From: Deltaproteobacteria bacterium
GTDB lineage: Bacteria > Myxococcota_A > Polyangia > Polyangiales > Houyiibacteriaceae
Direction of reading: 5' to 3'
NCBI GenBank assembly: GCA_027295555.1
Contig: JAPUKT010000256.1
Location: 1-8,043 of the forward strand
DNA: 8,043 nucleotides
A program made the translations under genes and the position numbers. The first letter of the stretch is position 1. The number at the start of each line of letters is the position of its first letter. Under the pieces are notes generated by a model. It saw only the letters and a program-made list of their open reading frames with translations, did no database searches and was not told the origin of the DNA. Below, in pieces: positions 6,401 through 8,043 of this stretch.

Positions 6401-7550
6401 GTGCGCGACTCGTTCTCTCACTCCTGGCTGTGGGGGCTAGGGATCCTTGCCGTCATTCTCGGCACCCCACTGGCTTTGCTGGCGAGCCCCCCTTCGGCTC
6501 ACCGAACCTCGACCAACGTCGCCCGGTCGGTCACACCTCCCTTTTCGGACATGGACGTGGGACGCGCGCGCCCGGTGAATGGCGAGTGGGTCGTGTCAAG
6601 ACGTGACGGGACGCGCGCGGTGCTTACGGTCGACGACGACTTGCAGACCTACATTCGAGACCTCTTCCGGAAGTACGACGTCCCTGCGGGAGGATTGGTT
6701 GCGATTGAGCCGCGAACCGGGCGCGTGCTTGCGTATGTGGGCTATGAAGCCGGGAAGGGCGACAGTGTCGACGTCGTCACGGATCCCGCGCCGCCCGCCG
6801 CCTCGGTGTTCAAGATCATCACAGCTTCGGCGCTCCTCGATGCCGGCGTGAAGTCCACGACCTCGGTTTGCTACGGCGGTGGAATGCGCGGTCTGGTGCC
6901 AGCCGACCTCGTCGACAGCCCCAAGCGTGACCGATGGTGTGCGACCCTTGCCGATGCCCTCGGGTACTCGATCAACGCGGTTTTTGCGAAGCTCGCAGAC
7001 CGATACCTCAACGAAGCGCGCATGACCCAATACGTGTCGGCCTTCGGGCACGTCCGCAGGCAGACTCGAACGCGCACGCATGGCGGCGGGTTTTTGGCAC
7101 AGCCAGCTCTCTCCGCTCCACGGCGCTTTGCTCGCGTCGACGATCGCGAACGACGGCGGCATGCCCTATGCGGCGATCGTCGACCGCATCGAAAGCCCGA
7201 GCGGGCAGACTCTCTACCAACACTCCCCACGAACCTTCCGCCAGGTCCTACCACGCCAAACCGCAAGACAGGCGGGTGCAATGATGACGCGCACCGTCAC
7301 CCACGGAACCGCCAAGAAGGCCTTTCGGGATGCGAAGGGACGACCCTTCCTCCCCGGCATCGCCGTCGCGGGCAAGACCGGCACGCTGAGCCGAAGCAAC
7401 CCCTACCGCCGCTACACCTGGTGGGTCGGGTACGCCCCCGTCGACGATCCGAAAATAGCCGTCGCGAGCTTGGTGGTGAACGAGCCCAAGTGGCGGATCA
7501 AAGCAAGCTACGTCGCGCGAGAAGCGCTCCGCAAGTACCTGGTCCGGTAG
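6401..7550 (+). pseudogene. Penicillin-binding transpeptidase, membrane-anchored, disrupted by an internal deletion/frameshift
   Basis: The product resembles a D,D-transpeptidase that crosslinks peptidoglycan outside the inner membrane. From the GTG at 6401 there is an uncleaved-anchor-like membrane segment (about residues 9-28), then a transpeptidase domain from about residue 72 with the active-site SVFK (Ser135-Lys138) and SIN (190-192). Resemblance in this frame ends at SAFGH (to 7050). It resumes in the +1 frame with GRLERARMAAGFWH (from about 7059), then SPLHGALLASTIANDGG, and VAGKTGTLS with the KTGT motif at 7374-7385, ending at 7550. In related proteins, as I recall the family, about 20 residues lie between these two segments, so the lesion is more than a one-base slip. 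Read straight through, the first frame would run to 7669 as nonsense and lose KTGT, so no active enzyme is expected. There is no glycosyltransferase (GT51) domain and no PBP dimerisation domain, so the intact protein would be a transpeptidase-only type of about 400 residues. An assembly error remains possible. Confidence 0.82.
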
Positions 7551-7560
7551 GTCGTCGTGA

Positions 7561-8043
7561 CTACGGCAGGTCCTTGACCCAGTCGCCGTTGTCGAACCAC
7601 TGCCTTCTGAGCTCCATCAGAATGCCTGTTCCCTCGAATGCATCGATGAAGTTGTCGATCAGGTTGTAGAACTTCGGGTCCTTTGCCGACACCGCAATTC
7701 CCATGGGCTCGACCGAAAGCGGCTCTGCGAGGGTAACGAGGCCCGAGTCGGGATTGCGCAGCACAGCTAACACACACGCCGGCATGTCGGCGACCATGGC
7801 GTCGGCTTCCCCGCTCAAGACCTTCTTAACGCCCATCTCGTAGTCGTCGATCGGGGTGAATTTGGCCTTCGGCAAAAACCGCTTGATGAACGACTCGCTG
7901 GTCGAGTTCGCAAGCGCGACGAACGAGACGTCGGGATTGTCGATGTCTTCGACGGTTTCGGCTTTCGCGAGCGCCTTCGATGTGGTCAGGAGCGACTTGC
8001 CGGACAGCAAGTAGGGGCCGACGAACAAGAAGTCTTTGGTGCG
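7561..8043 (-). CDS. Periplasmic solute-binding protein, family 3 (amino-acid ABC transporter type), 5' part outside window
   Basis: The last 160 residues of an extracellular solute-binding protein are visible; the frame is open through the right edge, so the signal peptide and first lobe are missing. The visible part starts RTKDFLFVGPYLLSGK, which corresponds to the hinge where family 3 proteins read 'ERA..vdFs.PY'. It continues through the second lobe (DNPDVSFVALANSTSE, then VLSGEADAMVADMP) and returns to the first lobe with EPMGIAVSAKDPKF and the C-terminal helix ending FDNGDWVKDLP. Such proteins bind amino acids or similar small polar ligands and hand them to an ABC permease, or act as sensory domains. 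No permease or ATPase gene is in the window, and the ligand cannot be read from this part. The gene converges on the penicillin-binding protein with ten bases between the two stops and no terminator hairpin between them. Confidence 0.88.
   Translation of the reverse strand, partial: RTKDFLFVGPYLLSGKSLLTTSKALAKAETVEDIDNPDVSFVALANSTSESFIKRFLPKAKFTPIDDYEMGVKKVLSGEADAMVADMPACVLAVLRNPDSGLVTLAEPLSVEPMGIAVSAKDPKFYNLIDNFIDAFEGTGILMELRRQWFDNGDWVKDLP

Noticed and set aside
7051..7669. C-terminal tail of the first transpeptidase frame beyond the junction
   Set aside because: It is arginine- and proline-rich out-of-frame sequence that overlaps the true downstream frame and then the solute-binding protein gene.

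Overview
The window is high-GC, gene-dense DNA from a Gram-negative bacterium. The gene content (FHA-GGDEF diguanylate cyclase, a lon copy next to gpsA, a two-membrane-segment histidine kinase, a transpeptidase-only penicillin-binding protein, a periplasmic binding protein) and the feel of the proteins suggest a deltaproteobacterium in the broad sense, such as Myxococcota or a relative. That placement is an inference, because there is no rRNA or other taxonomic marker here. No CRISPR array, tRNA, rRNA, transposase or phage gene was seen.

The left half (1-4857) is a minus-strand run read right to left: lon (ATP-dependent protease, complete), a 75-base spacer, gpsA (glycerol-3-phosphate dehydrogenase, complete), then a sensor histidine kinase whose ATG overlaps the gpsA stop by one base and which leaves the window on the left before the end of its ATPase domain. 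The order and spacing suggest one transcription unit, probably driven from a promoter just upstream of lon (about 4912-4940).

The middle (4858-5375) contains no intact gene. It holds the lon promoter region, an imperfect tandem pair of GC-rich folding repeat units that share a perfect 17-base block, and the 5' end of a family 2 glycosyltransferase. That fragment is frameshifted at a run of five A and stops resembling a glycosyltransferase right at the 3' end of the next gene. It looks like a gene relic.

The right half contains a complete minus-strand FHA-GGDEF diguanylate cyclase (5376-6299), a 101-base divergent promoter region, a plus-strand penicillin-binding transpeptidase (6401-7550) whose catalytic motifs lie in two different reading frames, and, convergent with it, the 3' part of a periplasmic amino-acid-type solute-binding protein that runs off the right edge.

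The themes are envelope and signalling functions (peptidoglycan crosslinking, two-component sensing, cyclic di-GMP) beside housekeeping genes (protein quality control, phospholipid precursor supply). I found no convincing new multi-gene system. The points most worth a second look are the two broken genes, the structured repeat pair between lon and the glycosyltransferase relic, and the lon-gpsA-kinase arrangement.
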